Shown piece after piece: positions 37,865 through 46,452 of a stretch of 64,000 bases of DNA. Below the pieces are notes generated by a model. The model did no database searches and was not told the DNA's origin. It worked only from the letters and a program-made list of their open reading frames with translations. This DNA is from Alloactinosynnema sp. L-07 (GTDB lineage: Bacteria > Actinomycetota > Actinomycetes > Mycobacteriales > Pseudonocardiaceae), in NCBI RefSeq assembly GCF_900070365.1, contig NZ_LN850107.1:5146001-5210000 (forward strand), in the 5' to 3' direction. The translations under genes and the position numbers were made by a program. How positions within the stretch are numbered: position 1 is the stretch's first letter; each line of letters begins with the position of its first letter.

Positions 37865-37872
37865 CGGTCCCC

Positions 37873-38187
37873 CTACGCCTGGCCGCTGCGCTTGATCGTC
37901 TGCACGCTGTCCTCGTCGGACCCTCGGTAGGTGTCGGCGATGTCACCGAGGCTGCCCGCGGCGGACGCCAGCGACTCGACGGCCCGGGTGAGCTGCCCGC
38001 GCAGGACCTCGGCGGCCCGGCCGTACGACTCGGCGATACGCACCGTGCGGCCGAGTGAGCCGAACGACTCCGCGGTCAGCGGCGCGGTGTTGAGCAACTC
38101 CGACGCCGACGACAACGTGTCCGCGCCGACCGCGACCTTCTTCGCGTACCCGCTCACCCAGTCGGGATCGATCTTGATCGCAGCCAT
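37873..38187 (-). CDS. WXG100-like ESX partner protein
   Basis: 104 aa, all helical. It begins MAAIKIDPDWVSGYAKKVAV, has ESFGSLG in place of a WxG turn, and near the C-terminus YRGSD matches the YxxxD ESX signal. AGGAGG lies 10 nt ahead of ATG 38187. It precedes the glycine-rich WxG protein by 8 bp, the arrangement of a PE/PPE-like or WXG pair. eccB ends 70 bp upstream. Confidence 0.75.
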   Translation of the reverse strand: MAAIKIDPDWVSGYAKKVAVGADTLSSASELLNTAPLTAESFGSLGRTVRIAESYGRAAEVLRGQLTRAVESLASAAGSLGDIADTYRGSDEDSVQTIKRSGQA

Positions 38188-38257
38188 CGACGGCCAGCCT
38201 CCTCGAACGCCTTTTGTCCCGTCTGACGGTAGGCGGTCGAAGCCGGTTCCCGAAGTG

Positions 38258-39874
38258 TCAGCTCCCGGGCGCTTTAGGGGTGGTCGACGGGAACTGGCCC
38301 GGCGACGCGGGCACCGTGTCGAACGTCTGCTGCACATCCCGGGTGTTGAGGGACGCGCCGTTGGGCAGCAGGCGCACGATCGCGTCGGGGGCGGGGCGCT
38401 GGTTGCCCAGGCCCAGCGCGGCGGCCGTGCGGGCGTCTGGCACGCCGAACTTCACGCCGCGGTCGGAGACCAGGTAGATCGGGCCGGTGGTGAAGTCCTG
38501 TTTGGACGTCGACCCGCGCACCACCGCGGCCCGGCCGGGCGGCATGTAAAAGTGGTCGAGCCGCTGCCCGTCGGCGCTCGGGGTGCTGATCGGCACCGTG
38601 GCGGGCTGCCCGTTGGCCGCGCGGGGCAACGGAAGCTGCGTACCGACGTGGACCTCGGTGTGCTCGTCGGCGTCGGGGCCCGAACCCACCACGTTCCACG
38701 TCAGGCAGGCCACGGGGGCGTTGAGCGGGGCCAGCGCTTCGGGCACGACCTGCGGGAACGTGCGCTCGTCGAGGGTGCTCTTCGGCGGGTCCGACGGGAT
38801 CTGGTCAGGCCGCACCGAAGCGATCTCCTCGCCGCCCGCCGTCACCGTGAAGCGGATCAGGTCGGCGGTGGTCTTCTTGATCTGCTGCACGCCGTCGCGC
38901 AGGATCACGAAGTAGTCGAACTGGCCCGCGCGCTCGATCTTGACCACCGAGCCGACCGGCAGGCCGTTGATGTTGATCTCACTGGGTCCGCCGCGGCCGG
39001 GGATGTCCGGCGACCTGAGCGCGGGCGCCTCCGGGATCGCGTTGAGCAAGCCGGTGGTGATCTTGCGCATCCGTTCTGGCCGCAGGTTCAGCGCGGACTT
39101 CACCCGGTTGTTGGTCATGTCGACCTCGGCGCGCACGGTGTTGGCGTTCTTGATGTTCGCCGTGGCCGGGGTGCGGTAGACGAGATAGACCTTCTTGTTC
39201 TCGGCCTCGACCAGCAGCGCTTCGCTCTCGGCCAGTTCGGCGCCGAAGTCGGTGTGCCCGGCGGCGACCGTCGTCTCGATCTTGCCCTGGCTGGTCGGGT
39301 CCGGGAGGCTGCGGTCGATGGCGTACTCGTCGCACACCGCCCAGTCGCCGCTGACCCGCTGGTCGTCCTTGGGCAGCATCTGCGGGCCGTCCGGGATGCC
39401 CGCGAGCCGCTCACGCGGGATGTCGACGAGCTTCTCGTCGGGGATCACGTCCGGCACCGCGGGTCCCGCGTTGCCGCCACCGCCGTCGTCGGTCTGGCTG
39501 CCGGGCTGCTGGGCGGCCCCGCCGTTGGTGCCGCGCGCCAGGAGCAGCAGGCGGGCCGACGCGAGGTTGAACGTCGGCACCAGCACCTTGCCCTTGGCGG
39601 TGTTGGTCAGCAGCACATAGACCGCGCCGGACGGCTTGGCGATGACGATGCCGTCCTTGTCCGGCGCCTTGGGCGCCGGACTGAGCAGGCCGTAGATCAG
39701 CACGCCGACCACGCAGACAGCGGCGATGCAGACACCCACGATGGTGGCCCTGGAATGGGTCCGCATCGGGTCGTGGAGCATCACCGCGTCCTTGCGTACC
39801 AGCGCGGACTGCATCCGGCGCAGCACGAAGCGGTATGCCTGAACCTGAGACTTCGTAGTCGGTGTTGATGGCAT
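38258..39874 (-). CDS. eccB: Type VII secretion protein EccB
   Basis: 538 aa. It begins with the EccB signature STPTTKSQVQAYRFVLRRMQ, followed by one membrane helix (about 42-64) and a large extracytoplasmic domain with the repeat-type fold of EccB. Conserved parts include GIVIAKPSGAVYVLL and LTWNVVG. EccB sits at the outer face of the ESX complex. The start is ATG 39874. It is divergent from eccE across a 136-bp gap. Confidence 0.94.
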   Translation of the reverse strand: MPSTPTTKSQVQAYRFVLRRMQSALVRKDAVMLHDPMRTHSRATIVGVCIAAVCVVGVLIYGLLSPAPKAPDKDGIVIAKPSGAVYVLLTNTAKGKVLVPTFNLASARLLLLARGTNGGAAQQPGSQTDDGGGGNAGPAVPDVIPDEKLVDIPRERLAGIPDGPQMLPKDDQRVSGDWAVCDEYAIDRSLPDPTSQGKIETTVAAGHTDFGAELAESEALLVEAENKKVYLVYRTPATANIKNANTVRAEVDMTNNRVKSALNLRPERMRKITTGLLNAIPEAPALRSPDIPGRGGPSEININGLPVGSVVKIERAGQFDYFVILRDGVQQIKKTTADLIRFTVTAGGEEIASVRPDQIPSDPPKSTLDERTFPQVVPEALAPLNAPVACLTWNVVGSGPDADEHTEVHVGTQLPLPRAANGQPATVPISTPSADGQRLDHFYMPPGRAAVVRGSTSKQDFTTGPIYLVSDRGVKFGVPDARTAAALGLGNQRPAPDAIVRLLPNGASLNTRDVQQTFDTVPASPGQFPSTTPKAPGS

Positions 39875-40010
39875 TCTCGGCCTGCTGCTCTCCCCGTCGC
39901 GGTACGGTTCCGCAGGATAGCCGTACGGCCGTCGCTGTATGTGGGTTCTCCACCAACCGGGGGGAATCGACGGCCCGACCGGGGCACGATGAGGGGAAGA
40001 GAACGAGCGG

Positions 40011-41423
40011 ATGTCCGTGACCACTCCTCCGCGACAGGGCAGGACACCACCGCCGGGACGCCCCGGCCCAGGAGGTCCGGGCCGACCTGGCGGACCGGGT
40101 CCGGGCGGCCCTGGGGGGCCGGGCGGACCAGGTGGGCCCGGCGGGTCCCCTCCGGCCGCCGCGCAGCCACCGACCGGGCCGCGGACCAAAGTCGCGGCCC
40201 GCAGGCGCCACCGCGGCGCCAGCCTCGGCGCGCTGCCGGTGTCGAACCTGGTCGTGCTCGAGGTCGGCGTCGCGATCGGCCTTGTCCTGCTGGCGATCGA
40301 TCTCAAACTGCTCTACGTCGCCATTGGCGTGGCGGGCGCGGCGCTGATCCTGGCGTTCCTGCGCTGGCGCGGCCGGTGGCTCACCCAGTGGATCGGCCTC
40401 ACCACCCGCTACACGTTCCGCACGCACGCCAGGGTGACCAAGCCGCCAAGCCCGGTGACCATGGAGACCGTGGCCGCCGAGGACGGCGCCCAGGTAACCG
40501 GCCCCGACGACCCCAGGGTCAACCTGCTGCGGCTGGCGGTGCCTGACCTGGTCGTGGCGCACGCGGTCGACCACGAGCGCAAGCCGGTCGGCCTGGCCTG
40601 GCACGAGGGCACGTGGACCGCGGTGTTGCTGGTCGACCCGGCGCCCGCGCTGGTCAGCCAGGTCGGCTCGACGCCGAGCCTGCCGCTGGGCGCGCTGGCG
40701 CCCTGCCTGGAGGACCGCGGCGTGGTGCTCGACGCGATCCAGGTGATCTGGCACTGCTACCCCGGCAGCGTCGCGCTGCCACCCAGCTCACCCGCGCTGG
40801 CCTCGTATCTGGAGGTCCTCGGCCCGCTGGCGGCCGCGGCCCGGCGCACGACGTGGGTGGCCGTTCGGCTGGACCCGCGCCGCTGCCCGGCCGCGGTGCG
40901 CGAGCGCGGCGGCGGCGTCGTCGGCGCCCACCGCGCGCTCATCGGCGCGCTGTCGCGCGTGCGCAACGCGCTGGAGTCGCGCGGCGTGCCGACCCGGCCG
41001 CTGGACCCCGACGAGCTGCTCAAGGCCGGGATCTCGGCGGCCGAGCTGACCTCGGTCGCGGGGTCCAACACCAAGGTGTCGCTGCGCGAGCGGTGGACCG
41101 GGGTGACCGCGGCGGGCATCGGCCACGCCAGCTACGCGATCACCGGCTGGCCCCAGGGCAAGCTCGCCACCAGCCTCAACGCGCTCACCGGCGTGCGCGC
41201 GCTGTCGGCGACGGTGGCCATGTCGATCTCGCCGGGCAGCGACGAGGGCAAGGTCGGCCTGCGCGGGCTGGTCCGGGTCAGCGCCCGCAACCCCAACGAG
41301 CTCAGCGACGCCGACGACCGGCTCTCGACGATCTCCGACCGGATCGGCATCACCCTGACCCCGCTGCGCGGGCTCCAGGTCGCCGGGCTGGCCGCGACTC
41401 TGCCGCTTGGAGGGCAGGCGTGA
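40011..41423 (+). CDS. eccE: Type VII secretion protein EccE
   Basis: 470 aa. A proline/glycine-rich cytosolic N-terminus (1-60) is followed by two membrane helices (about 80-125, LVVLEVGVAIGLVLLAIDLK and ALILAFL), then the EccE domain with TRYTFRTHARV and a C-terminal globular part. EccE is a peripheral subunit in ESX-1, -2, -3 and -5 and is missing from M. tuberculosis ESX-4, but it is present in ESX-4 of M. abscessus and other actinobacteria. Its stop overlaps the next gene's GTG (GTGA). Confidence 0.85.
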   Translation: MSVTTPPRQGRTPPPGRPGPGGPGRPGGPGPGGPGGPGGPGGPGGSPPAAAQPPTGPRTKVAARRRHRGASLGALPVSNLVVLEVGVAIGLVLLAIDLKLLYVAIGVAGAALILAFLRWRGRWLTQWIGLTTRYTFRTHARVTKPPSPVTMETVAAEDGAQVTGPDDPRVNLLRLAVPDLVVAHAVDHERKPVGLAWHEGTWTAVLLVDPAPALVSQVGSTPSLPLGALAPCLEDRGVVLDAIQVIWHCYPGSVALPPSSPALASYLEVLGPLAAAARRTTWVAVRLDPRRCPAAVRERGGGVVGAHRALIGALSRVRNALESRGVPTRPLDPDELLKAGISAAELTSVAGSNTKVSLRERWTGVTAAGIGHASYAITGWPQGKLATSLNALTGVRALSATVAMSISPGSDEGKVGLRGLVRVSARNPNELSDADDRLSTISDRIGITLTPLRGLQVAGLAATLPLGGQA

Positions 41424-42151
41424 GTAGTTCCTCCAGGCTTCTCGACACCCAGAGCGGCAACGCCGGGGTCGCGCCCGAGTTCATGGTCTCCCCGGAGATG
41501 CTCGACGCGGTCAGCCCATCGGGTGACCGTGGCGGGATGGTCCTGGGCTCCGGCCTGCAGGGCGAGCCGCTGACGATCTCCGCGCTGCGGCCCGCGCCGA
41601 CCAGGATCGTGCTGGTCGGCGGGCTCTACCTGGCCCGCCAGGTGGCGCTGCGGGCGATGGCCGTCGGCGCGTGGGTGGTCGTGGCGACCGGGCGGCCAGC
41701 GTCGTGGCAGGTGCTGCAGAAGGCGGCGGGCAACGGCCCGGACGGCCGCCCGGCGCCCCTGGTGCAGATCCGCAGGCTCAGCCCGGTCGAGCTGCCCCGG
41801 CCGTCGGAGGACGGCCCGCTGCTGGTCGTGCACGACGGCGGCCCGACCCCGCAGGAACTGTTTCCGCCGCGTTCGCCATGGCAGACCACGGTGTACGTGC
41901 TGCCGTACATGCATCCGCAGGCGGGTGCGACGGCCAACGCCGCCGATCTGGTGCTGCTGCAGCGGCTGCCCGTCGGCCAGGCCCAGCTCGCGGCCCGGAT
42001 TTGGCGGCTGCCGCCGCCGATGGTCCAGCAGCTCACCACGCTGGCCGACGACCAGGTCGTCGCCCTCGGCCGCAACCTGTGGCGCCCGCTGCGGCTGGTG
42101 ACCACGCAGAAGGAACAGCAGATCCTCGGCCCGGTCCGCCGCGGCGACTGA
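41420..42151 (+). CDS. Uncharacterised partner gene of eccE
   Basis: 243 aa from GTG 41420, translationally coupled to eccE. There is no signal peptide or clear membrane helix. A Rossmann-like beginning of the central part (RIVLVGGLYLARQVALRAMA, VVVATGRPASWQVLQ) suggests an alpha/beta fold, but no nucleotide motif is complete. It ends with basic residues and QQILGPVRRGD. Family not recognised. The context implies a cytosolic accessory factor of the ESX machine. Confidence 0.7.
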   Translation: MSSSSRLLDTQSGNAGVAPEFMVSPEMLDAVSPSGDRGGMVLGSGLQGEPLTISALRPAPTRIVLVGGLYLARQVALRAMAVGAWVVVATGRPASWQVLQKAAGNGPDGRPAPLVQIRRLSPVELPRPSEDGPLLVVHDGGPTPQELFPPRSPWQTTVYVLPYMHPQAGATANAADLVLLQRLPVGQAQLAARIWRLPPPMVQQLTTLADDQVVALGRNLWRPLRLVTTQKEQQILGPVRRGD

Positions 42152-42160
42152 CTGAAGTCC

Positions 42161-42205
42161 CGACACCGCCCCCGACGCCACGGCGCCGGGGGCGGTGTCG
42201 TTTGG
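42161..42205 (+). terminator. Terminator after the eccE operon
   Basis: CGACACCGCCCCCG (42161-42174) pairs with 42187-42200 and is followed by TTTGG. It lies 9 nt after the stop. Confidence 0.8.
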
Positions 42206-42370
42206 CGGCGGATGTCCACTTTGGGCGGACCGCCATTCCGGCGAACCAGACCCGTTCGACCGCGGCGAGACACACCCGTTCAGGCGTGTCAACTGGTCCA
42301 CTTGGCGCAAATTTTGCCAGCGTTGGGGCTAAATGTTCATAAGAGGTCCGGCCGAAAACGTGCCAATACC

Positions 42371-42420
42371 TTGCGCCATCGAATTGACATGCGCAATCGT
42401 GAGTTTTGTTCGCAAGAACA
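42371..42420 (+). promoter_or_regulatory. Promoter/operator region of the first subtilisin gene
   Basis: TTGCGC (42371-42376) and GCGCAA (42391-42396) flank a TTGACA box (42384-42389). Then TGTTC-GCAA-GAACA (42407-42420) forms a palindrome. The second subtilisin gene has a matching TTGACC and GTTC-GCGC-GAAC at a similar distance from the start. The 352-bp gap 42152-42503 holds this, the terminator and a conserved leader. Confidence 0.5.
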
Positions 42421-42503
42421 CCCAAACACCTCCGATAAGCACCCGACGCCCGCATGAGGGCTGAAGCGTCGTGCGCTTTCCCCTGCATTAAGGAGACCGT
42501 GCA

Positions 42504-44096
42504 ATGGCAACGTCTCGCGCAAAGTCGCTACGGCGACTCGCCGGGATCGGCCTCGCCGCGGCGGCCACAGTCGCGGCAGGTATCGGCCTGACCGCGCCCG
42601 CCACCGCCGCCGAAGGCCAGATCCTCGGCGCCGACCGGCCCAACGTGCTGGACGGCAGCTACATCGTCGTGTTCAAGGACGGCCGCAGCGCCGCGTCCGC
42701 GGACGCACTGACCCAGCGCCACGGCGGCCAGGTCACCCACCGATTCACCACGCTCAACGGCTACGCGGCCAAGATGACCGCGCAGCAGGCCAAGCGGGTC
42801 GCGGGCGACTCGGAGGTCGCCTATGTCGAGGCCGACCAGATCATGCGGGCGAGCACCGACCAGCCCAACCCGACCTGGGGCCTGGACCGGTCCGACCAGC
42901 GCGACCTGCCCCTGAACAGCAGGTACTCGTACTCGACCACCGCGTCGAATGTGAACGCCTACATCATCGACACGGGCATCAACAACACCCACACCGACTT
43001 CGGCGGCCGCGCCAGGTCCGGCCGGGACACCGTCGACAACGACAACGACGCCACCGACTGCAACGGCCACGGCACGCACGTCGCCGGTTCGGTCGGCGGC
43101 AGCGCCTACGGCCTGGCCAAGGGCGTCAAGCTGATCGGCATCCGGGTGCTCGACTGCCAGGGTTCCGGCTCCAACGCGGGCGTCATCGCCGGTGTCGACT
43201 GGGTGACCTCCAACCACGCCAAGCCCGCCGTGGCGAACATGAGCCTCGGCGGCGGCGCCTCCACCGCGCTCGACGACGCGGTCAAGCGCTCCATCGCCGC
43301 CGGTGTGACCTACGCGGTCGCCTCCGGCAACGACAACAAGGACGCCTGCTCCGGCTCGCCCGCCAGGGTCCCCGCCGCGATCACGGTGAACGCGAGCAAC
43401 CGCACCGACCAGCGCGCGAGCTTCTCCAACTTCGGCTCGTGCACCGACATCTTCGCCCCCGGCCAGGACATCACCTCGGCGTGGATCGGCGGCAGCTCCG
43501 CGACCAAGACGATCAGCGGCACGTCGATGGCGACGCCGCACGTCGCGGGCGGTATCGCGCTGTACCTGGCGGCCAACCCGCAGGCGACGCCCGCGCAGGT
43601 GGCCAGCGGCGTGCTCGGCGCGAGCACCCCGAACAAGATCAGCGGGGCCAACGGGTCGCCGAACAAGCTGCTCTACACGGTGTTCGGCGGGGGCAACCCC
43701 AACCCGACTCCCACGCCCACGCCGACGCCCACGCCCACGCCGGGCAACTGCGCGGCGGTCACCAACAACGACCGGGTCGACATCCCGGACGGCGGCGCGG
43801 CGGTCACCAGCTCGATCAGCATGTCCGGCTGCACCGGCGCGGCGTCGGCGACCAGCACGGTCACCGTCGACATCCGGCACACGTGGCGCGGTGACGTCGT
43901 CATCGACCTGATCGCCCCGGACGGCACGGCGTATCGGCTGAAGAATTCCAGCAACAGCGACTCCGCCGACAATGTCACCGGGACCGCGACGGTGAACCTG
44001 AGCTCCGAGCAGCCGAATGGCACCTGGAAACTCAAGGTGCAGGACATCGCGACCCAGGACACCGGCTATATCGCCTCCTGGACGCTCGACGTCTAA
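42504..44096 (+). CDS. Secreted S8 subtilisin with I9 propeptide and P domain
   Basis: 530 aa. It has a signal peptide (1-36), an inhibitor-I9 propeptide (about 50-115, YIVVFKDG to [10 protein letters not shown]), and an aqualysin/proteinase-K-like catalytic domain with Asp156 (IIDTGIN), His189 (NGHGTHVAG), Asn276 and Ser341 ([13 protein letters not shown]). A (PT)n linker leads to a C-terminal proprotein-convertase P domain ([20 protein letters not shown]). It should mature outside the cell by self-cleavage. RBS AAGGAG lies ahead of ATG 42504. Tandem copy of the next gene. Confidence 0.95.
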   Translation: MATSRAKSLRRLAGIGLAAAATVAAGIGLTAPATAAEGQILGADRPNVLDGSYIVVFKDGRSAASADALTQRHGGQVTHRFTTLNGYAAKMTAQQAKRVAGDSEVAYVEADQIMRASTDQPNPTWGLDRSDQRDLPLNSRYSYSTTASNVNAYIIDTGINNTHTDFGGRARSGRDTVDNDNDATDCNGHGTHVAGSVGGSAYGLAKGVKLIGIRVLDCQGSGSNAGVIAGVDWVTSNHAKPAVANMSLGGGASTALDDAVKRSIAAGVTYAVASGNDNKDACSGSPARVPAAITVNASNRTDQRASFSNFGSCTDIFAPGQDITSAWIGGSSATKTISGTSMATPHVAGGIALYLAANPQATPAQVASGVLGASTPNKISGANGSPNKLLYTVFGGGNPNPTPTPTPTPTPTPGNCAAVTNNDRVDIPDGGAAVTSSISMSGCTGAASATSTVTVDIRHTWRGDVVIDLIAPDGTAYRLKNSSNSDSADNVTGTATVNLSSEQPNGTWKLKVQDIATQDTGYIASWTLDV

Positions 44097-44104
44097 GCAA
44101 GACA

Positions 44105-44147
44105 ATGCGTCCCGGACGGTCCCCATGCCGTCCGGGACGCATTTGTT
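44105..44147 (+). terminator. Terminator after the first subtilisin gene
   Basis: ATGCGTCCCGGACGG (44105-44119) pairs with 44128-44142 and is followed by TGTTT. The 400-bp gap 44097-44496 otherwise holds only the second gene's promoter and leader. Confidence 0.9.
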
Positions 44148-44387
44148 TCGGTACTGTGAACGGGATTGTGTGGCACTGAATGGACACGGCCACACCCGTG
44201 AACGGGGCCCGCGACTACTGGCGGGTATCCACGCCGAACGTCGCAACTACGCTGATCAGCCCTGGTCTTGCTGCGACGTTCAGCAGTAAGGGAACCGCTG
44301 ATCGCCGCAACCCATTGCCATAGATTGTAAATCTGTGGATAGAAACCGATCCCAAACGTTTGAAGTCTCTTGCGTGAATGAACGCCG

Positions 44388-44418
44388 TTGACCCAATGTT
44401 GTCTGCGTTCGCGCGAAC
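44388..44418 (+). promoter_or_regulatory. Promoter/operator region of the second subtilisin gene
   Basis: TTGACC (44388-44393) and the perfect palindrome GTTCGCGCGAAC (44407-44418), followed by ACACC and CACCTCC as in the first gene. The shared block continues into the leader (GAGGGC, CCCCTG, GGAGAC, GTGCAATG), which shows that the duplication included the control region. Confidence 0.5.
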
Positions 44419-44496
44419 ACCTTCAGCACCTCCAAGACAGCACGCGGCCCAGCGTGAGGGCAGCGCCGCGTGCCCCTGGCCAAAGGAGACTGTGCA

Positions 44497-46068
44497 ATGG
44501 GTATGTCTCGCGCCAAGTCGCTGCGGCGGCTGGCAGGCATAGGCCTCGCGACGGTCGCGACGGTCGCCTCGGCGATCACGCTCGCGCCCCCTGCGATCGC
44601 GGCGGAAGCCCAGATCCGCGGCGCCGACGCCGCGAACGTCGTCAAGGACAGCTACATCGTCGTCTTCAAGGACGACGCGCCTGCCCGCGGCGCTTCCGCC
44701 GACACCATGGCGGGCAAGTACGGCGGCAAGATCAACCACCGGTACTCGGCCGCGGTGAAGGGCTACGCGGCCGCGATGACCCAACAGCAGGCCAAGAAGG
44801 TCGCCGCCGACCCCCAGGTCGCCTATGTCGAAGCCGACCAGGTCATGAGCATCGCGGCCGACCAACTCAACCCGCCGTCGTGGGGCCTTGACCGCGTCGA
44901 CCAGCGGGACTTGCCGCTGAACCAGAAGTACACGTACGCGACCACCGCGTCGAACGTGAACGCCTACATCATCGACACCGGCATCAACCTGACCCACAAC
45001 GACTTCGGCGGCCGCGCGGTCAGCGGTCGGGACACCGTCGACAACGACAACGACGCCACCGACTGCCAGGGTCACGGCACCCACGTCGCGGGCACCGTCG
45101 GCGGCTCGGCCTACGGCCTGGCCAAGGGCGTGCGGCTGATCGCGGTCCGCGTGCTCAACTGCTCGGGCTCGGGCACCAACGCGGGTGTCATCGCGGGCAT
45201 CGACTGGGTGACGGCCAACCACACCAAGCCCGCCGTGGCCAACATGAGCCTCGGCGGCGGCGCGTCGACGACCCTGGACGACGCCGTGCGCCGCTCGATC
45301 ACCGCGGGCGTCACCTACGCGGTGGCCTCTGGCAACTCCAACGCCAACGCCTGCAACTACTCCCCGGCCCGAGTCGCCGAGGCCCTGTCGGTGAACGCGA
45401 GCGACATCAACGACGCCCGCGCCTCGTTCTCCAACTTCGGCACCTGCACCGACCTGTTCGCCCCCGGCGTGAACATCACCTCGGCGTGGATCGGCGGCGC
45501 GGGCGCGACCAACACCATCAGCGGCACGTCGATGGCCTCCCCACACGTCGCGGGCGCCGCGGCGCTGTACCTGGCGGCCAACCCGTCGGCCACCCCGGCC
45601 ACGGTGAACGCGGCCATCGTCAACGCCGCCACGCCCAACAAGATCACCAACCCGGGCACCGGCTCGGCGAACCGCCTGCTCTTCACCGGCTCCGGCACCA
45701 CGCCGCCGCCCCCGCCCCCGGGCTGCGCCGCGGTGACCAACGGCAACGACGTGCAGATCCCGGACCTGAGCACGGTCAACAGCCCGATCACCATCTCGGG
45801 TTGCACCAGCACCCCGTCCACGGCGGCCACCATCGCCGTGAACATCGTCCACACCTGGCGCGGTGACCTGGTCATCGACCTGGTCGCCCCGGACGGCACC
45901 GCGTACCGGTTGAAGAACTCCAGCGGGAGCGACTCGGCCGACAACGTGATCGCCACGTACACGGCGAACCTGTCGTCGGAGACGGCGAACGGGACGTGGA
46001 ACCTGCGGGTTCAGGACGTGGCCCGGTACGACGTCGGCTACATCAACAGCTGGACGCTTGACCTGTAA
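44497..46068 (+). CDS. Secreted S8 subtilisin with I9 propeptide and P domain (tandem paralogue)
   Basis: 523 aa from ATG 44497, preceded by AAAGGAGAC. Same domain order as the gene at 42504: signal peptide (1-36), I9 propeptide, catalytic Asp160, His193, Asn280 and Ser345, a short poly-proline linker in place of the (PT)n linker, and a P domain. Identity between the two catalytic domains is high by eye. Linker and propeptide have diverged, so the two may differ in target or anchoring. Confidence 0.95.
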   Translation: MGMSRAKSLRRLAGIGLATVATVASAITLAPPAIAAEAQIRGADAANVVKDSYIVVFKDDAPARGASADTMAGKYGGKINHRYSAAVKGYAAAMTQQQAKKVAADPQVAYVEADQVMSIAADQLNPPSWGLDRVDQRDLPLNQKYTYATTASNVNAYIIDTGINLTHNDFGGRAVSGRDTVDNDNDATDCQGHGTHVAGTVGGSAYGLAKGVRLIAVRVLNCSGSGTNAGVIAGIDWVTANHTKPAVANMSLGGGASTTLDDAVRRSITAGVTYAVASGNSNANACNYSPARVAEALSVNASDINDARASFSNFGTCTDLFAPGVNITSAWIGGAGATNTISGTSMASPHVAGAAALYLAANPSATPATVNAAIVNAATPNKITNPGTGSANRLLFTGSGTTPPPPPPGCAAVTNGNDVQIPDLSTVNSPITISGCTSTPSTAATIAVNIVHTWRGDLVIDLVAPDGTAYRLKNSSGSDSADNVIATYTANLSSETANGTWNLRVQDVARYDVGYINSWTLDL

Positions 46069-46080
46069 TTAGGGGGTTCT

Positions 46081-46121
46081 GCACCCGGTCGGCCCTTCCC
46101 TGCTGGGGGCCGACCGGGTGC
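46081..46121 (+). terminator. Hairpin after the second subtilisin gene
   Basis: GCACCCGGTCGGCCC (46081-46095) pairs perfectly with 46107-46121. There is no T-run, but the stem is very stable. Confidence 0.7.
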
Positions 46122-46189
46122 CTCCACGTGAGGTCACGACGGCAAGCGCGAGCAAAGGTTCGCGGCCAGGGCGACTTGTTCCGGCGTGG

Positions 46190-46369
46190 TCATCCGCGCC
46201 GCCATTCTCGGCGGGTCGGCCCGGATCGGCCCGAGTAGGCACGCAGCATCGTCACCACCGCGCGAAGTCGATAGTCCTCTTGCCGCCTCAATCGTCGTCG
46301 CGCGAACGCGGGTTCAAGCACGGCAGCCGCGACCGCGATCAGCGCGACGCTACCCAGCATGATCGTCAT
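46190..46369 (-). CDS. Possible small membrane protein
   Basis: 59 aa from ATG 46369 with GAGGACACAGGG upstream. One hydrophobic helix (MTIMLGSVALIAVAAAVLEP) is followed by an Arg-rich tail (FARRRLRRQEDYRLRAVVTM). It lies downstream of the XRE regulator, with a perfect palindrome 50-70 nt ahead of its start. No family recognised; could be spurious. Confidence 0.4.
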   Translation of the reverse strand: MTIMLGSVALIAVAAAVLEPAFARRRLRRQEDYRLRAVVTMLRAYSGRSGPTRREWRRG

Positions 46370-46418
46370 CCCTGTGTCCTCTCCTTGAGGACACGAGGAT
46401 CGATCCCGGACAGCCGCG

Positions 46419-46441
46419 GACTTTGCCACCGTGGCAAAGTC
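46419..46441. promoter_or_regulatory. Perfect 11-bp-arm palindrome
   Basis: GACTTTGCCAC (46419-46429), one central C, GTGGCAAAGTC (46431-46441). It sits between the XRE regulator gene and the small membrane-protein frame. Likely an operator; a terminator for the regulator gene is possible but there is no T-run. Confidence 0.5.
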
Positions 46442-46452
46442 GCCCGATCGAG

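Noticed and set aside
42407-44418. GTTC-N4-GAAC palindromes read as LexA (SOS) boxes
   Set aside because: The actinobacterial SOS box has the opposite polarity (GAAC-N4-GTTC).
44215-45852. A 545-codon open frame opposite the second subtilisin
   Set aside because: Shadow frame; highly Val/Gly/Arg/Asp-biased, no start context.
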